Notes under the pieces: generated by a model
Told to the model about the DNA's origin: nothing
Database searches by the model: none
Seen by the model: the letters and a program-made list of their open reading frames with translations, nothing else
Made by a program: the position numbers and the translations under genes
From: Pseudomonadota bacterium
Lineage (GTDB): Bacteria > Pseudomonadota > Alphaproteobacteria > Acetobacterales > Acetobacteraceae
Length of the DNA: 64,000 bases
Assembly: GCA_021798915.1 (NCBI GenBank)
Contig: JAJZBM010000001.1
Coordinates: 124,001-188,000 of the forward strand
Reading direction: 5' to 3'
Shown here: in pieces, positions 56,743 to 64,000 of the stretch
Layout of the letters: each line of letters begins with the position of its first letter
How positions within the stretch are numbered: the first letter of the stretch is position 1

Positions 56743-58842
56743 TCAGGAATGCGGCGGACGCGGGATGATGTCGAACTCCGGCGTGTGATGGAGAGAATTC
56801 GCGTCGGTATAGGGCGCGCCACTTTTGCGCAGCCGCTCATAGGCCTCCTCGGCCGGCTCTGACGGCACGACGCTGAGGATGCCGGCCAGTGCCAGCATCG
56901 CGAGCTGGCCGTAATCGCCATTGCTCCGCGCCCAGCCATTGCCGTTCGAGGGGCCGTGATGCTTGGTGTTTTCGGCGATTTTCGCCCAGGTTTTCAAAGG
57001 TTGCGCGTAAGCCCAGCCGTTTTTCGCACGATCCCAGAAAATCTGGCCATTGTCGCCGACGCCATCCGGAAAGACGTCGATGACGTAATTGATGCTGTCG
57101 TGATCGAGCTTCAACACGCTGCCGGCGAGAAAATTCGCTGACCAGGCGAGGAATTTGCGCGCATCGGCGTTTGCCATTTTTGCCGCCTGCGCCGCCGTCG
57201 TGGAGAAATAATCCTGCTGCCACGGCGCCAAGGCGTTGCCATATTGGAATGTCGCGACCACGTAGCCATGCGCCTCGCCTTCCATATCGGTCAATGTCGG
57301 GATTTGGCCAGCCAGCCAGCGCCAGTTGTCATCCATCACCTTGGAAAAATATTTTTTCTCGACGCTGCCATCGGGATTGGCCCAGGCCGCTTCGTCGATC
57401 TCGCGCAAGCTCCAGGCGCCGCCGCGCATCTGGTTGCCGAAGATGACATTGTCTGGCCCGGTGCTATCGGGCGCGCCGCTGCGCATCGCCGGCCAGGTGG
57501 TGACGATGGAGAATGCGGCTTGAGCGTTCAATTCGTCGAGGTGAAAGCGGCTGCCGGTGAAGAGATAAGGGACGAAGGAGAGATCGGGCTGATGCGCGGT
57601 ATCGGGCGCCCAGCCATTGTTCTTGCCATCCATTTGTTGCGTCAGGCCATTCGCGCCGCCGCGCGGATCGGTCCAGATCTGCGGGTTCTGGTCGGTATTG
57701 AGCCAGGTTCCGGCCTCCGGATTCCAGAAATGCCAGGGGATGCCCGCTGCCGCCTCCCCTTGCCAGAGGGCGTAGGCGCTGGCGGCCGGGTCTTGGGTGA
57801 GGAGCCAGAGCGCATTGGCGCGTGTCGTCGGGCCGATATCCGGGCGGGCGCCGGTCATCGGCATGTATTGCGTCACGCCATTGGTGGTGAGCGGCGCGCC
57901 GAAGCCGGGAGACGCCATTTGCTTCGCTTCCTCGGCCACCATCGCAGCGGGCGCGCCGACGGCGAGATCGTAATCGGCGATCACACCGATGCGTTCGAGG
58001 TAATCGACATCGCGGATGAGATTGATCGGCGGCACCGGGCCGCTCCACAGCGTGCGATGCCAGTTTTCATACTGGAACTGCACGAGGTTGCGATATTGCA
58101 GGGCGATTTTGCCATCTTCCTTGACCAAGACATCGTATTTCACCGCGCCGCCGGTTTTCTGCATGGCGTAGTCATTGGCGAATTGCAGATCGGTATGCGT
58201 CGTGCCATCGGCATAGGCGCGCAGATCGAGAATGACGTGGAATGAGCCGGTGACCGGCGCATCGACGCGGATTTCGCGCGCGATCGGCCCGCGCAGCCAG
58301 TCATCGGGTTTTTCCGCGGCCAGGGCCTTGGCGAGCAGCGGCGCGGCGTCGAGATGAAACGGCGCCGTCGTGCCGTCTTCCTGGTGAAACGTGAGATCGA
58401 TGCTGAGATCATGGGCTTTGTCATCGGCGAGGCGTGCGAGATCGACCGCATTGCCGCTCGCCGGCGCGGCCGTGGCCAGCATCACCGGCGCCTTGGCATG
58501 AGCCGCCATGGGGGGCGCGATCAGGCTAAGCACCGCCATGCGCAGCGAACCGTCCGGATAGGTGGTCTTGGCATCCACCTGCACCGGCACTTCCTTGCCG
58601 TCGATCCGCGCGACCATGCCCGCTTTCGCCGGCATGCGTCCGGGGAGGAAGGCTTGGCCGAAGGTGACCGGGCTGGCCGGGAGCGGCTTTGCGGCGAGGT
58701 TTTCGATGATCAGCCCGACCACGTCCGTATCGGCCTTGGGGGTGGGCGGGGTCGGCGCGCGCAGCATCCCTTGCGCCTGCGCGGTGGCGAGAGTCGCGAA
58801 AAGCACGGCGGGGACGAGGAGAGTGGCGTGGCGCATCGGCAT
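56743..58842 (-). CDS. Sec-exported RIFT-barrel / alpha-alpha toroid protein (YetA-like architecture)
   Basis: A 699-residue protein. It has a Sec signal peptide (RHATLLVPAVLFATLATAQA, cleavage after AQA), then a beta domain (about 40-240) with the pattern SPVTFGQAFLPGRMP...DGKEVPVQVDAKTTYPDGSLRMAVL, typical of the RIFT barrel at the start of YetA-type rhamnogalacturonan lyases. From about 330 it has helical repeats with GTWLNTDQ, AHQPDLSFVPYLFTGSRFHLDELNAQ (near 417), suggesting an alpha/alpha toroid. It is a paralogue of the first 680 residues of the divergent gene. A polysaccharide lyase or hydrolase is likely; the substrate is unknown. Confidence 0.75.
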   Translation of the reverse strand: MPMRHATLLVPAVLFATLATAQAQGMLRAPTPPTPKADTDVVGLIIENLAAKPLPASPVTFGQAFLPGRMPAKAGMVARIDGKEVPVQVDAKTTYPDGSLRMAVLSLIAPPMAAHAKAPVMLATAAPASGNAVDLARLADDKAHDLSIDLTFHQEDGTTAPFHLDAAPLLAKALAAEKPDDWLRGPIAREIRVDAPVTGSFHVILDLRAYADGTTHTDLQFANDYAMQKTGGAVKYDVLVKEDGKIALQYRNLVQFQYENWHRTLWSGPVPPINLIRDVDYLERIGVIADYDLAVGAPAAMVAEEAKQMASPGFGAPLTTNGVTQYMPMTGARPDIGPTTRANALWLLTQDPAASAYALWQGEAAAGIPWHFWNPEAGTWLNTDQNPQIWTDPRGGANGLTQQMDGKNNGWAPDTAHQPDLSFVPYLFTGSRFHLDELNAQAAFSIVTTWPAMRSGAPDSTGPDNVIFGNQMRGGAWSLREIDEAAWANPDGSVEKKYFSKVMDDNWRWLAGQIPTLTDMEGEAHGYVVATFQYGNALAPWQQDYFSTTAAQAAKMANADARKFLAWSANFLAGSVLKLDHDSINYVIDVFPDGVGDNGQIFWDRAKNGWAYAQPLKTWAKIAENTKHHGPSNGNGWARSNGDYGQLAMLALAGILSVVPSEPAEEAYERLRKSGAPYTDANSLHHTPEFDIIPRPPHS

Positions 58843-59146
58843 TGGTGTTCCCTTTTCGTGCTGGGCGCTTGCGCTGCTCGGCGCCGGACGGCGCGCTGAC
58901 GCGCGCATCCTATCGCGAAAAAACGCGGGCAAACAGACCGAATGAGGCACGATTTCGCAATCCGCGCGGCGGCGGCATCTCAACCTATGGGAGAATTTTA
59001 GCGGGTGATAAACCAATTTTTAGTACTTGTCTCCGAATGTGGCGCAAACGCTCAAAAAAATACGTCGGTCCGCCCTCCCTTCGAGCCTAGCCTTACGCGC
59101 ACGGAATCAACTATAAGTAGAATATATCAACTATAGGTAGAATATT
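58843..59146. promoter_or_regulatory. Divergent A/T-rich control region of the two RIFT-domain genes
   Basis: A 304-base gap between the two divergent paralogues. The left 80 bases lie inside an open frame but look non-coding. The right half is A/T-rich, with an AAAAAAATA tract at about 59053 and two tandem 20-base repeats (59106-59145) directly before the right-hand ATG. I see no clear -35/-10 pair for either gene. Confidence 0.6.
59106..59145 (+). repeat. Two tandem 20-bp A/T-rich repeats before the 1502-residue gene
   Basis: The 20 bases beginning ATCAACTATAAGTAG (59106-59125) recur at 59126-59145 with one change (AAGTAG to AGGTAG). The second copy ends one base before the ATG at 59147, and its AGGTAG sits where a weak ribosome site would be. 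A duplication of operator or promoter sequence is possible. Confidence 0.85.
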
Positions 59147-62100
59147 ATGTCAGGCACATCTACTCAGCTTCAGGCCAATTCGCTCACCGCGCCCGTGGTG
59201 CCGCAGGCCATCGACCCGGGGGAGATCGTAGGGCTCAACCTACAAAACCCCACCGCCGTCGCCTTGGCGGCGCAGTATGTGAGCTTCGGTGAGGTGTTCA
59301 AGGCCGGCGCGGTGCCGGCCGGCAGCCAGTTGGTCGCGATCATCAACGGCAGCGACATCCCGGTGCAGATGGATGTCAAAACCACCTATCCGGACGGCTC
59401 GACCGAGATCGCGACGATCACCATGCTGCAGCCCGCGCTCGCCGCCAACGCGACGGCGGGGGTGATGCTGGCGCTGGCGCCGGCGGGAACGACGCCAGCA
59501 GCGCCGGTGAATATCGGCCAGGAAATCGCCGCGAGCGGCTATGATCTCGGCGTCAGCATCGCGATCCAAGGCGGCGGCACCTATACCCTCAACGTCGCCA
59601 GTCTCTATGCCCAGGCCCTCGCCAATGGCGGCGTCACCATCTTGAAACAAGGCCCGGACGCGACCGAGGCGCAGTTCCAGACCGACGTCACCGGCTCGCT
59701 CCGGATGGTGTTCAACGTCACCGCCTATGCCAACGGCACCTTCCGCACCAATGTCCAGTTCGACAACGATCTTGCCATGCAGGCGAGCGGCGGGACGCTG
59801 ACCTACAGCGCCAGCATCACCCAAGGCGGGCAAACCGTCTATCAGGTGAACAACCTGACCCAGTACCAATACGAGGACTGGAACCAGATCGTCTATACCG
59901 GCACCACCGCGCCTTCGGTCAATGTCCAGCACGACATGACCTATCTCGAACAGACCGGCGCGATCGCCAATTACGATCTCGTCGATGGCGTCCCGGCCTC
60001 CTATGTCGCGAGCGAGGCGAGCAGTGTCGCGCAGCCGGGCTGGAACGCGCCGCTTACGACCGATGGCATCACGCAATACATGCCGATGACCGGCGGGCGC
60101 CCCGATATCGGCCCGACCACCGAAGCCAATACCCTCTGGCTGATGACCCAGAACGCAGCGGCCGCGCAATTTGCCCTCGGTCAGGCCGATGTCGGCGCCG
60201 GGATTCCATGGAATTTCTACAACCCGCAGGCCGGAACTTGGCTCAACACCGATCAATATCCAAACATCCGAATCAATGGCTGGGAAGGCAATTCGACCGA
60301 TCTGACCCAGGGGGTCAACGCGACCAATAATGGCTGGACGCCCGATGTCGCCCATCAGCCGGATCTTTTTTATGATGCCTATCTGCTGACCGGCGACCAA
60401 TCCTATCTCGATGCGCTGAACGCGCAGGCGTCCTACGGCATCGATACGCTATGGCCGCCGATGCGCGATGGCGCACCCAACAGCACCGGGCCGGACAATG
60501 TCATCTATGGCAACCAGGTGCGCGCCGCCGCCTGGACTTTGCGCGAGATCGACGAGGCGGCTTATGCCAACCCGACCGGCTCGGCGGAGAAAGCTTATTT
60601 CACCCAGGTGATGAACGACAATTGGAGCTGGCTCGTAAGCCAGATCCCGACCTGGACGACGCTGGAGGGCCAGGCACATGGCTATATCATCGATCCCTTC
60701 GAATACGGCGTCGCGATCGCGCCCTGGCAACAAAGCTATTTCATCAGCACCGCCGTGCAGGCGGCCGAGATGGGCAACCAGGATGCCGTGACCTTCCTCG
60801 ACTGGGCGACCAATTACATCGCTGGCAGCGTCCTCAATATCGGCCACGACTCCATCAACTACGTCGTTGACCCTTTTCCCAACAGCGTCTCATCGAACGG
60901 CCAGATCTATTGGGATTCGACCACCAATGCCTGGGCCTATGCGCAACCCCTGCAAACCTGGAGCGCGATCGAGGCCAATACGCAAACCAACGGCCCCTCC
61001 AACGGCGCCGGGTGGACGCAGAGCAACGGCGATTACGGCGCCGATCAGATGCAGGCGCTGGCCGGCATCATCTCGGTGACTGGCTCGCCGGAAGCGATGC
61101 AGGCCTATGCCTGGCTCGCCGGCAGCGGCGCACCCTATACCAGCGCCGCTGCCATCCAAGCGCAGCCGCAATTCGACATCGTGCCGAGGCTACCCGACGG
61201 TAATCTGCTCACCCTCGGCAATATAGTCACCTTCGACAGCACCGCGCCGGGCATCGACCAGGGCGCCGGGACGGCGGATCAGCTCATCGTCGAGGAAGGA
61301 AACGCCAATGTGACGCTCGCCGGCGGCAATGGCGGGATCAATATTCTCGCCAATTTCGGCGCCGGGCACGACGTGCTCGTCGGCGGCGATCAGGGGAATT
61401 ACATCTTCGCCGGCCCCGGCAACGATACCGTCATCGGCGGCGCCGGCAGCAATTATCTCCAGGCCGGCACCATCGTTCCGGCATCGTTTTATGATGGCGT
61501 GACGCCGCCTCCCACTGTGCCGGTCGCGACCACGTTCGTGCTCGATACCGCGCTCGCAGCCCAAGACACCATCGCCGGATTTCAGCCGGGAACCGATGTC
61601 ATCGACCTCGTTTCCGCCACCGGCCAGACCTTGTCGAGTTCGCAGATCGCGGCGATCATCAGCACCGCGACGATCGACCCGGCGGGCGAGGCGGTGTTAC
61701 AGATCGGCGCCGATCACAGCGTCACGCTGAGCGGGATCGCGCCCTCCGCGCTGAGCCCGTCCTTCTTCCTCGAAGCCAATCTGACGGCGTCGGATACCCT
61801 CGTGCAGCCCTCGGTGCTCACCGTCGGGCCCGGACAGGCATACGCGACTCTCGCCCAAGCCGCCGCCGTGGTGCAAAGCGGCGATACCATCGACATCCAG
61901 GCCGGCACCTACACCAATGATTTCGCGACCATCAACGGCAATGTGACGATCCAGGGCGTCGGCGGCACCGCGACCTTCGTCGCCACCGAGACCCCGCCCA
62001 ACGACAAGGGGATTCTCGATCTCACCGGCAATATCACGGTCGCCAATCTCGCCTTCACCGGCGCTTCGGTGCCGGCCTCTCTGGGCGGCAACGGCGCCGG

Positions 62101-63655
62101 CATTCGCTATGAGGGCGGCAATCTCGTGCTCAACAACGATGCCTTTTATGGCAATCAGGACGGGATGCTCGCCAACCCCGACCCGACCGGCAGCATCACC
62201 ATCAATGATTCCTACTTCTCCGATAACGGCTCCGGCACCGGCTATACCCATAACCTCTATGTCAACGAGGTCGGAACGCTGCTGATCAATGACAGCACCT
62301 TCACCGACGCTCAGGTCGGCCACGAAATCAAGAGCCGGGCGCTCAACACCATCATCACCAACAGCACCATCGCCGATGGCCCGAGCGGCACCGCGAGCTA
62401 TGCGATCGATCTCCCCAATGGCGGTAACGCCACCATCGTCGGCAATCTGATCGAGAAGGGGCCGAATTCCGAAAATCCGACGATGATCTCGGCCGGCGAG
62501 GAAGGCGGCGTCTATGCCAATTCCACCCTCACCATCAGCGACAATACGCTGCTCAATGATCTCGTCTCGCCATCCTCGCTTGCGGTGATGAACGCGACCG
62601 GAAGCATCGCCGCGATCGAGGATAATGCGTTCTATGGCCTGACACCGGCGCAAATCGTGAGCGGGCCGGCGGTGGTCGCGGGCAACACGCTGCTTGCCGC
62701 GGAACCCGCGCCGCCGAACCTCGCGCCAAGTATCCCTGGGGCTCTGGCGACGGTCGAGATCGGTGCCAGCAGCGCGCCGCAGACGCTGACCAGTTCGGAC
62801 AATCTCATCGTCGGCGGGACAACGGCGCTGACCATCACCGATCAGGCCGGCGACAACACCATTCTCGGCGGCGCCGGCGGCCTCACCGTCACCGGTTTCA
62901 CCGGCGATCAGATCGTCACCGCCGCTGGCGCTGCCGATACCATCACGCTCGCCGGTCTCAATGCTACCCTCGACAGTCTCGGCGCCGACACCATTGCCGC
63001 GGCCGCCGGCAGCAACACCATCTTCGCCGCCGGGAACGCCATCATCACCACCGCCGCCGGCACCAGCAATACCATCACGCTGGCCGGTAACGCGCTGGTG
63101 AACAGTGGCGGGAGCGATCTCATCCAGCTCGGCGCCGGCAATGACACCATCAATGCCACCGGCGCGGTCACGGTGCTCGGCGGCGCCGGCAATGCAACGA
63201 TCAATGGCGGTGCCGGCGATGTCACCTTCATCGCCGGCACCGGGACCGCGAGCCTCCAAGGTGGCGCCGGCGCGCTCGACGTCACCGCCGGGTCCGGCAA
63301 CCTCACGCTGACCGGCGGCAGCGGCAATGACAGTTTCCTCGCCGGCACCGGCAACGCCGTCTTGAACCCCGGCAGCGGCGCCAACACCATCACCCTCGGC
63401 AGCGGCGAGACCACGGTCAATCTCGGCTCCGGCAGCACGACCTTCTATCTGTCGGCGAGCCATCCCGGCGGCACCGATATCCTCAATGACTGGCAAATCA
63501 TCGGCGATGTCCTGGAGCCGGAGGGCTATGGCAGCGGGCTTCCGGTTGCGAAAGCCTGGGCCGTGCCGACCCCTTCGGGCGAGATGCAACTGAACCTCGT
63601 CCTCACCGATAACACCCATCTCGCGTTGACCCAGGCGGTTATCCAGCATTACTGA
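59147..63655 (+). CDS. Large RIFT/toroid + beta-helix + calcium-repeat secreted protein
   Basis: A 1502-residue protein with four parts. (1) About 20-685: paralogue of the 56743 gene (RIFT barrel, then toroid with GTWLNTDQ near 363 and HQPDL near 403). (2) About 718-778: Gly/Asp calcium-repeat type sequence (GPGNDTVIGGAGSNYL). (3) About 891-1181: a right-handed parallel beta-helix of the pectate-lyase type (repeated NGN, TITNS). (4) About 1215-1441: many GGAGN and GSGNDSF repeats, then a C-terminal tail. There is no Sec signal, so type I secretion is likely. Substrate unknown. Confidence 0.75.
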   Translation: MSGTSTQLQANSLTAPVVPQAIDPGEIVGLNLQNPTAVALAAQYVSFGEVFKAGAVPAGSQLVAIINGSDIPVQMDVKTTYPDGSTEIATITMLQPALAANATAGVMLALAPAGTTPAAPVNIGQEIAASGYDLGVSIAIQGGGTYTLNVASLYAQALANGGVTILKQGPDATEAQFQTDVTGSLRMVFNVTAYANGTFRTNVQFDNDLAMQASGGTLTYSASITQGGQTVYQVNNLTQYQYEDWNQIVYTGTTAPSVNVQHDMTYLEQTGAIANYDLVDGVPASYVASEASSVAQPGWNAPLTTDGITQYMPMTGGRPDIGPTTEANTLWLMTQNAAAAQFALGQADVGAGIPWNFYNPQAGTWLNTDQYPNIRINGWEGNSTDLTQGVNATNNGWTPDVAHQPDLFYDAYLLTGDQSYLDALNAQASYGIDTLWPPMRDGAPNSTGPDNVIYGNQVRAAAWTLREIDEAAYANPTGSAEKAYFTQVMNDNWSWLVSQIPTWTTLEGQAHGYIIDPFEYGVAIAPWQQSYFISTAVQAAEMGNQDAVTFLDWATNYIAGSVLNIGHDSINYVVDPFPNSVSSNGQIYWDSTTNAWAYAQPLQTWSAIEANTQTNGPSNGAGWTQSNGDYGADQMQALAGIISVTGSPEAMQAYAWLAGSGAPYTSAAAIQAQPQFDIVPRLPDGNLLTLGNIVTFDSTAPGIDQGAGTADQLIVEEGNANVTLAGGNGGINILANFGAGHDVLVGGDQGNYIFAGPGNDTVIGGAGSNYLQAGTIVPASFYDGVTPPPTVPVATTFVLDTALAAQDTIAGFQPGTDVIDLVSATGQTLSSSQIAAIISTATIDPAGEAVLQIGADHSVTLSGIAPSALSPSFFLEANLTASDTLVQPSVLTVGPGQAYATLAQAAAVVQSGDTIDIQAGTYTNDFATINGNVTIQGVGGTATFVATETPPNDKGILDLTGNITVANLAFTGASVPASLGGNGAGIRYEGGNLVLNNDAFYGNQDGMLANPDPTGSITINDSYFSDNGSGTGYTHNLYVNEVGTLLINDSTFTDAQVGHEIKSRALNTIITNSTIADGPSGTASYAIDLPNGGNATIVGNLIEKGPNSENPTMISAGEEGGVYANSTLTISDNTLLNDLVSPSSLAVMNATGSIAAIEDNAFYGLTPAQIVSGPAVVAGNTLLAAEPAPPNLAPSIPGALATVEIGASSAPQTLTSSDNLIVGGTTALTITDQAGDNTILGGAGGLTVTGFTGDQIVTAAGAADTITLAGLNATLDSLGADTIAAAAGSNTIFAAGNAIITTAAGTSNTITLAGNALVNSGGSDLIQLGAGNDTINATGAVTVLGGAGNATINGGAGDVTFIAGTGTASLQGGAGALDVTAGSGNLTLTGGSGNDSFLAGTGNAVLNPGSGANTITLGSGETTVNLGSGSTTFYLSASHPGGTDILNDWQIIGDVLEPEGYGSGLPVAKAWAVPTPSGEMQLNLVLTDNTHLALTQAVIQHY

Positions 63656-63658
63656 AGC

Positions 63659-63690
63659 GAGCGGAATGAACCGCTCCGGTTTTGCCGGAG
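63659..63690. terminator. Overlapping hairpins after the 1502-residue gene
   Basis: GAGCGG (63659-63664) pairs with CCGCTC (63671-63676), and CTCCGG (63674-63679) pairs with CCGGAG (63685-63690) around a TTTTG loop. The two stems overlap and are mutually exclusive, just 3 bases after the stop. The TTTT stretch is in the loop, not at the end, so intrinsic termination is uncertain. Confidence 0.45.
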
Positions 63691-63775
63691 GTCATCCCTC
63701 TGCGTCGGGCGGCGCGTGACGCTGCGGCCGGGCTCTGCTAGAGCGCGGACCAGAGAGTAATGGGGTCGCGAGCGC

Positions 63776-64000
63776 ATGGGGCGATATAAGGGCGTTGCGC
63801 TCGGCAGCATCGTCGTCAGTGTTCCGGTGATCGCCATCAAGGGGCTCGCCTGGTGGCATACCGGGGGGGCGGCGCTGTTTTCGGACGCGCTGGAGAGCCT
63901 GATCCACCCGGCAACCGCGCTGCTGACCTTTGGCGCGCTCTGGTTCGCCGCGCGCCCGGCCGACAGCAACCACCCGTTCGGCCACGGCAAGGCGGAATTC
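63776..64000 (+). CDS. Cation diffusion facilitator transporter (start only)
   Basis: The first 75 residues of a membrane protein cut by the window edge. Two hydrophobic segments (GVALGSIVVSVPVIAIKGLAW and ATALLTFGALWFAA) flank FSDALESLIHP, where Asp and Glu lie in the position of CDF metal-site residues. HPFGHGKAEF then matches the CDF loop motif. CDF proteins export Zn, Mn, Fe or Co in exchange for protons. The ATG at 63776 is the only good start in this frame. Confidence 0.85.
   Translation, partial: MGRYKGVALGSIVVSVPVIAIKGLAWWHTGGAALFSDALESLIHPATALLTFGALWFAARPADSNHPFGHGKAEF

Noticed and set aside
61697-63649. A 650-codon minus-strand frame under the 1502-residue gene
   Set aside because: It mirrors the Gly/Asp repeats of the plus-strand protein, has no recognisable motif and starts and stops with the repeat region.

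Overview
The window (about two-thirds G+C by eye, with many long antisense open frames typical of high-GC coding DNA) looks like chromosome from an alphaproteobacterium, most likely a motile member of the Acetobacteraceae/Rhodospirillales. Pointers are the Hint-domain secreted protein, the Hsp20-DUF1150 pair, DUF1244, a FliL-FliM-DUF6468-MotE motility operon, SAM decarboxylase plus spermidine synthase, a large type-I-secretion-style beta-helix/calcium-repeat protein, and A/T-tract inverted repeats between genes. I see no rRNA, tRNA, CRISPR array, insertion sequence or prophage gene.

Layout. 1-9.4 kb: the tail of an unknown gene, a SnoaL-like protein, glycyl-tRNA synthetase (glyQ, glyS), pyruvate phosphate dikinase, a GST-like protein, a DUF2076 protein and a LysR regulator. 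9.4-21.6 kb: polyamine synthesis (speD, speE), then two divergent motility operons. The leftward one is fliL-fliM-DUF6468-motE-cheY-cheZ-large repeat protein. The rightward one is flgF-flgG-flgA-flgH, preceded by a well-formed sigma-54 -24/-12 element. 21.6-30.5 kb: a Hint-domain surface protein, a class-I glutamine amidotransferase-like hydrolase, a methyltransferase/glycosyltransferase fusion, UDP-glucose dehydrogenase, a small lipoprotein, a GT2 glycosyltransferase and a flavin-dependent halogenase-like oxidoreductase. 30.6-37 kb: truA-fmt-def, hsp20-DUF1150, a FlaG-like protein, a GT-A-type glycosyltransferase, a TctC-like binding protein, apt and a GNAT acetyltransferase. 37.7-44.2 kb: DUF1244, glycerate kinase and pyruvate kinase, ada, a lytic transglycosylase with a SPOR domain, and marC.

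44.3-52.5 kb is the clearest metabolic island: a BMP-family binding protein, two permeases, a biuret-hydrolase-like isochorismatase and a sugar/nucleoside-type ABC ATPase form one leftward operon, facing an allophanate hydrolase (atzF) and an FCD-type GntR regulator. Biuret would be imported, hydrolysed to allophanate and then to ammonia and CO2, giving a nitrogen-scavenging system. Two A/T-rich palindromic sites lie in the shared control region.

52.5-64 kb: a GT9 glycosyltransferase, an MFS transporter, two small Tyr/Pro-rich exported proteins, folE, and a divergent pair of large paralogues sharing a beta-sandwich plus alpha/alpha-toroid-like architecture resembling YetA-type polysaccharide lyases. 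One paralogue has a Sec signal. The other lacks it and instead carries a parallel beta-helix and calcium-binding-type repeats, suggesting type I secretion. Ahead of the second gene are two tandem 20-bp A/T-rich repeats. The window ends inside a cation diffusion facilitator gene.
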